DNA of 10,764 nucleotides from Anaerolineae bacterium (GTDB lineage: Bacteria; Chloroflexota; Anaerolineae; SpSt-600): contig JAPWUT010000037.1 of the NCBI GenBank assembly GCA_028275425.1, positions 1-10,764 of the forward strand, in the 5' to 3' direction. The position numbers and the translations under genes were made by a program. How positions within the stretch are numbered: position 1 is the first letter of the stretch; the number at the start of each line of letters is the position of its first letter. Positions 9,949-10,764 of the stretch are shown here, in pieces. A model generated the notes under the pieces. It searched no databases and was not told the DNA's origin. It worked only from the letters and a program-made list of their open reading frames with translations.

Positions 9949-10578
9949 ATGCCACAGGTTCCCGTTTACAACATGGAAGGCCAGGTTGTAGGGGAGATTA
10001 ACCTAAGAGACGACATATTTGGGATAGAGCCTCACGTGGCGGTTATGCATCAGGCTTTGGTGAGGCAGTTGGCCAATGCTCGCCTCGGCACCCACAGCAC
10101 GAAGACCAGGGGTGAGGTGAGCGGAGGCGGTAGAAAACCTTGGCCCCAAAAGCATACCGGAAGGGCCCGCCAGGGTTCAATAAGGGCCCCTCACTGGGTT
10201 GGAGGGGGGATCGTCTTTGGGCCTAAACCAAGGAGCTATTACCAGAAGATGCCCAAGAAGATGCGTCACCTGGCATATAAATCGGCCCTTTCGGTCAAAG
10301 CCAAACAGGACCAAATCGTGGTCTTGGATGAGCTGAAGTTTGAGGCCCCTAAGACTAAGGCCATGAAGGAGCTCCTGGATAAACTGCCGGTCAACGGTAG
10401 CGTGCTCATCTTGCTACCCTCTAAGGATGAGAACGTCCAAAAATCGGCCGATAACCTCCCCAACGTGAAAACAATCCTGGCCAATTACCTTAACGTAAAA
10501 GACCTTCTCGGTTACGATTACCTGGTGATGCCCAGGAAATCGGTGGAAATCATTGAGTCCATCCTGGGCAAGGAGTAG
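9949..10578 (+). CDS. rplD: 50S ribosomal protein L4
   Basis: L4 binds 23S rRNA early in assembly and its long loop lines the peptide exit tunnel at the constriction where macrolides bind. The protein has 209 residues, as usual. It starts MPQVPVYNMEGQVVGEINL. The tunnel loop spans roughly 45-100 and carries GGGRKPWPQKHTGRARQGS; Lys63 appears to match the lysine changed in E. coli erythromycin-resistant mutants and is unaltered. The globular C-terminal half with LNVKDLLGYDYLVM is also standard. In E. coli L4 represses its own operon at both transcription and translation; the short leader upstream of rpsJ gives no clear support for that here. The TAG stop overlaps the rplW ribosome binding site. 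Confidence 0.98.
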   Translation: MPQVPVYNMEGQVVGEINLRDDIFGIEPHVAVMHQALVRQLANARLGTHSTKTRGEVSGGGRKPWPQKHTGRARQGSIRAPHWVGGGIVFGPKPRSYYQKMPKKMRHLAYKSALSVKAKQDQIVVLDELKFEAPKTKAMKELLDKLPVNGSVLILLPSKDENVQKSADNLPNVKTILANYLNVKDLLGYDYLVMPRKSVEIIESILGKE

Positions 10579-10584
10579 GAGGTT
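10576..10584 (+). promoter_or_regulatory. rplW ribosome binding site overlapping rplD stop
   Basis: TAGGAGGTT combines the rplD stop with an AGGAGGT Shine-Dalgarno, six bases after which the rplW ATG begins. It is a variant of the TAAGGAGGT junctions upstream, with TAG as the stop. Confidence 0.75.
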
Positions 10585-10588
10585 AAGC

Positions 10589-10764
10589 ATGCACCTTTAC
10601 GAGATTATTCGCAGGCCCATTGATACCGAGAAGACAAGAGCATTGGCTGAGCTTGGGCAATACGTCTTTGAAGTGGACCCCAGGGCCAACAAGATTCAAA
10701 TCAAGCAAGCAGTGGAGAAGATTTACAACGTGAAAGTGGAAGAAGTGCGGATTGTGAAGCTACC
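10589..10764 (+). CDS. rplW: 50S ribosomal protein L23, N-terminal part (runs off window)
   Basis: The frame opens at ATG 10589 and is still open at the window end, giving 58 complete codons. L23 sits at the peptide exit tunnel and docks trigger factor and the signal recognition particle. The start MHLYEIIRRPIDTEKT and the segment QYVFEVDPRANKIQIKQAVEKIYNVKVEEV are typical. Where many L23 proteins have a VNT-type stretch after VKV, this one reads VRIVKL, a small departure. The order rpsJ-rplC-rplD-rplW agrees with the identification. Confidence 0.95.
   Translation, partial: MHLYEIIRRPIDTEKTRALAELGQYVFEVDPRANKIQIKQAVEKIYNVKVEEVRIVKL

Noticed and set aside
9925..9951. Earlier ATG for rplD overlapping the end of rplC
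   Set aside because: The ATG at 9949 has the GGAGGAG site at proper distance and gives the standard L4 beginning.

Overview
The window holds only core information-processing genes, all on the + strand and almost without gaps. In order they are the 3' part of rpoB (RNA polymerase beta), rpoC (beta'), rpsL (S12), rpsG (S7), fusA (EF-G), then a 155-base gap, then rpsJ (S10), rplC (L3), rplD (L4) and the 5' start of rplW (L23). This is the classic bacterial run of the rpoBC, str and S10 operons joined together. I see no RNA gene, insertion sequence, phage gene, CRISPR array or defence gene. The long antisense reading frames are shadows of these genes.

The organism is a bacterium, most likely a member of the Chloroflexota (confidence about 0.75). 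The beta' N-terminus, the long charged coiled-coil insertion in beta', the HGQSDRTRAPGS stretch of L3 and the style of the EF-G C-terminal half all resemble that phylum as I remember it. Base composition is slightly GC-rich. AGG (Arg) and ATA (Ile) codons are common even in the ribosomal protein genes, a habit often seen in thermophiles; this is a hint only.

Layout: rpoB-rpoC-rpsL-rpsG-fusA are separated by only 4 to 12 bases and look co-transcribed. At three of these junctions the stop codon TAA is itself the first three bases of a near-perfect Shine-Dalgarno sequence (TAAGGAGGT), so termination and the next initiation share bases. fusA is the exception and has no visible Shine-Dalgarno. The gap at 8792-8946 is the only real non-coding stretch. 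It holds a GC-rich hairpin, a good sigma-70 type promoter (TTGCCA, 16-base spacer, TATAAT) and a short leader before rpsJ. The S10 genes then follow at 10 to 23 base spacing. The usual EF-Tu gene (tuf) is not found between fusA and rpsJ.

No undescribed stand-alone system is evident. The points worth a second look lie inside familiar proteins: a tryptophan-rich insertion in RpoB that looks internally duplicated, a coiled-coil insertion of about 190 residues in RpoC, an altered SGARG loop in RpoC, and a Gln-to-His change at the tip of EF-G domain IV. In the DNA, the fusA-rpsJ gap contains sequences that could form alternative structures.
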